From the NCBI GenBank assembly GCA_937898635.1, contig CALEJW010000131.1:1-5456 (forward strand): a DNA stretch of 5,456 nucleotides, written 5' to 3'. Both the position numbers and the translations under genes were made by a program. This document shows, piece by piece, positions 5,201-5,456 of the stretch; the stretch's first letter is position 1, and the number at the start of each line of letters is the position of its first letter. The notes beneath the pieces are model-generated. The model did not search any database. It had not been told where the DNA came from and saw nothing but the letters and a program-made list of their open reading frames with translations. This stretch comes from an uncultured Pseudomonadota bacterium (GTDB taxonomy: Bacteria; Pseudomonadota; Gammaproteobacteria; Burkholderiales; Usitatibacteraceae).

Positions 5201-5456
5201 CCGCGTTCCCCGGCGCCCAGCGCGCGGTTGTCCACGGTCACCTCGAGGTCGTAGCGGTCCTCGTGCAGCTCCCCGATCGGCACCATGCCGTGCTGCGTGG
5301 CGAGGCGCGTGTCCCAGGTGACGCAGGGGTTCGTCGCCTCGATCGCCTCGCAGTAGTAGAGGTTGTTGTCGCGGTTGATGCGGTCGAGGAAGAGGATGCC
5401 CGGCTCGGCGTGGTCGTAGGTCGAGCGCATGACCTGGTCCCACAGGTCGCGCGCGC
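2236..5456 (-). CDS. nrdJ: Adenosylcobalamin-dependent (class II) ribonucleoside-diphosphate reductase, interrupted by an intein; 5' end outside window
   Basis: The enzyme reduces ribonucleotides to deoxyribonucleotides using a thiyl radical generated from adenosylcobalamin; it needs no oxygen and no small subunit. Numbering here sets the internal Met at 5430-5428 as 1. The frame is open to the window edge and in-family upstream of it (ARDLWDQV before Met1), so that Met is not the start. Residues 4-27 (STYDHAEPG, LDRINRDNNLYYC) and N34 P35 belong to the active site. The intein occupies 36-409. C410 is the expected thiyl-radical cysteine, E412 its partner, and C421 is at the position of the reducing-pair cysteine. 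Later hallmarks are APTGTIS (574-580), SNGIEPPF (588-595) and FIDTSISKTVNVPEDY (658-673). Residues 756-1008 hold two similar TSCPD-like segments. A Cys-rich tail (C1037, C1040, C1051, C1054, C1057, C1063) ends at TAG 2238-2236. The N-terminal part is missing, so allosteric domains cannot be judged. Confidence 0.95.
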   Translation of the reverse strand, partial: ARDLWDQVMRSTYDHAEPGILFLDRINRDNNLYYCEAIEATNPCVTWDTRLATQHGMVPIGELHEDRYDLEVTVDNRALGAGERGTTTRKAKKAFMTSRDAEVFKVTTEAGFEVKATEWHDFYTSRGKIALRDLKPGDELWIQAGKGQFGPQGSEPLGVLLGLIAGDGHFTNRGKGQEAAVVTLWNEERALAGQVAATVNSLAAAMNLQRRDFPVAPVAVPERNLVFIRSVLLARALEALGFNRTNKLRVPEIVWRGTEACVKGYLRALFQADGTVNTSTGGNTCSIRLSSVERPLLQDVQVLLANFGILSRIHPRREAGARDLPDGRGGQRPYPCRDLFELIIEGESRNVFMDEIGFLLPAKNERFRAWAADKVLRKTQRFVTKIASIEPAGREAVYDTTQPDRNTVIFNGLVTGQCAEQPLPAYGCCCLGSIDVARFVKNPFDDNCAFDFEAFGKVIDVSTRMLDNVLDVTPWPLPQQRKEAASKRRVGLGYTGLGDALLMLRLAYDTDEARAMGARITEFMRDRAYEASVELARERGAFPLFNADLYLSGGNFASRLPAEVKEKIRKHGIRNSHLLSIAPTGTISLAFADNASNGIEPPFSWTYTRKKRMADGTHKEFRVEDHAFRLFRFLYGEEAKLPEWFVTALEISAEAHKAMVAAVAPFIDTSISKTVNVPEDYPYSEFEGLYLSAWKAGLKGLATYRPNSVLGAVLSAEPAKAQAAAAQAPVDAMNRRLAIKTLPEPVLASLRWPGRPELPDGNPAWTYMVDSPEGKFALFIGHVENETHHAFPFEVWVNGAEQPRGLGAVAKTLSMDMRANDRAWLKMKLDALALTVGDDGFDMRMPPHGEKKRVPSMVSALGQVVRWRCEALKAFDDAGASPLLDAMFSLEEPRTGTDGTLAWTVDIANPASGEEFVMGLKEMHMPDGGTRPYSMWLSGHYPRALDGLAKLLSLDMRVMDPAWIGMKLRKLLDYSEPLGDFMAFVPGQRRQQNWPSTVAYLARLVIHRYSMLGVLDENGYPKQEMGILETPRRGDEPALMKGTKCGECGNMTVIRKDGCDFCSACGWVGACG
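2407..2751 (-). repeat. Copy 2 of internally duplicated C-terminal domain in NrdJ (TSCPD-like)
   Basis: Residues 894-1008 begin with AWTVDIANPASGEEFV and contain KLLSLDMR (942-949), AWIGMKL (954-960) and PSTVAYLARLV (987-997). Offsets from the first AWT are 48, 60 and 93 residues, against 47, 59 and 91 in copy 1. The copies are diverged proteins, not recent DNA repeats. Confidence 0.6.
2833..3165 (-). repeat. Copy 1 of internally duplicated C-terminal domain in NrdJ (TSCPD-like)
   Basis: Residues 756-866 (Met at 5430 = 1) begin with AWTYMVDSPEGKFALF and contain KTLSMDMR (803-810), AWLKMKL (815-821) and PSMVSALGQVV (847-857). The same landmarks recur in the same order and spacing in copy 2. 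The TSCPD (PF12637-like) name is a recollection of domains in this part of NrdJ, not a database result. Confidence 0.6.
4204..5325 (-). mobile_element. Intein in NrdJ, 374 residues, bifunctional (Hint splicing domain plus LAGLIDADG endonuclease)
   Basis: The insert is in frame and removes itself from the precursor by protein splicing. Its first residue is C36 (codon 5325-5323), opening block A, CVTWDTRLATQHG...IGEL. Block B is seen as ATEWHDFYT, with T109 and H112 as the TxxH pair, followed by LKPGDELW (126-133). Residues 149-305 are the endonuclease. The C-terminal Hint part runs from about 375: block F includes AVYDTTQPD (388-396) and block G is FNGLVTGQ (402-409), followed by extein C410. 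Thus a class 1 N-terminal Cys and a Cys +1 residue are present. The penultimate residue is Gly408 instead of His and the last is Gln409 instead of Asn. Removing 36-409 joins NP to CAEQPLP, restoring the expected reductase active-site motif exactly, which fixes both borders. Codon use is slightly less GC-biased than in the host gene. Confidence 0.95.
4516..4986 (-). other. LAGLIDADG homing endonuclease domain inside the intein
   Basis: This domain would cut intein-less nrdJ alleles to let the intein copy itself in. Motif 1 is LGVLLGLIAGDGHF (149-162) with acidic D159. Motif 2 is GYLRALFQADGTV (256-268) with D265. Between and after them are features of the family: NKLRVPEIV (238-246, block D with its Lys) and LLQDVQVLLANFGILSRI (288-305, block H). 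Two motifs in one chain means a pseudo-symmetric monomer. Both catalytic acids and the block D lysine are present, so the enzyme looks intact. It has no start or stop of its own and is expressed only as part of the NrdJ precursor. Boundaries are approximate. Confidence 0.88.

Noticed and set aside
5428..5430. ATG as the start of nrdJ
   Set aside because: Upstream codons to the window edge continue the class II reductase sequence (ARDLWDQV), so this Met is internal and the gene is cut by the window end.
1..5456. CRISPR array, tRNA, rRNA or insertion sequence
   Set aside because: I saw no regularly spaced repeats, no tRNA TTCGA arm with matching acceptor stems, no rRNA sequence, and no transposase or terminal inverted repeats.

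Overview
This is a very GC-rich window with strongly GC-biased third codon positions and clear GGAGG-type ribosome binding sites. It looks like a chromosomal segment of a high-GC proteobacterium. The wording of the ribonucleotide reductase active site (NPC/AEQ followed by YGCCCLGS) fits Beta- or Gammaproteobacteria best, but the organism is an inference and I could not test it.

Layout, left to right. Positions 1-814 (minus strand) hold most of an Fe(II)/2-oxoglutarate oxygenase of the phytanoyl-CoA dioxygenase/EctD superfamily, cut off at its C-terminus by the window edge. Positions 815-1065 are a divergent intergenic region with a candidate sigma70-type promoter, an 8-bp hairpin and a pair of mirrored TGC(R)CTGCACAAA sites. 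Positions 1066-1680 (plus) encode a small secreted lytic transglycosylase (GH23, SLT fold). After a 120-base gap, 1801-2208 (plus) encodes an RDD-family membrane protein. Its stop codon lies in the loop of a perfect hairpin, 27 bases from the end of a convergent gene.

Positions 2236-5456 (minus) are the 3' part of an adenosylcobalamin-dependent (class II) ribonucleotide reductase gene, nrdJ, whose 5' end lies beyond the window. This gene is the most interesting part. It carries an in-frame 374-residue intein (4204-5325) with a Hint splicing fold and an embedded two-motif LAGLIDADG homing endonuclease whose acidic residues are both present. The intein sits immediately before the cysteine that should carry the catalytic thiyl radical, so one residue serves both as the splicing +1 nucleophile and as the reductase radical site. 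The intein ends in Gly-Gln instead of the usual His-Asn. The C-terminal part of the reductase contains an apparent internal duplication followed by a cysteine-rich tail.

The four genes do not form an obvious pathway. They look like ordinary housekeeping or accessory neighbours: oxygenase, cell-wall hydrolase, membrane protein, and nucleotide reduction with a mobile intein.
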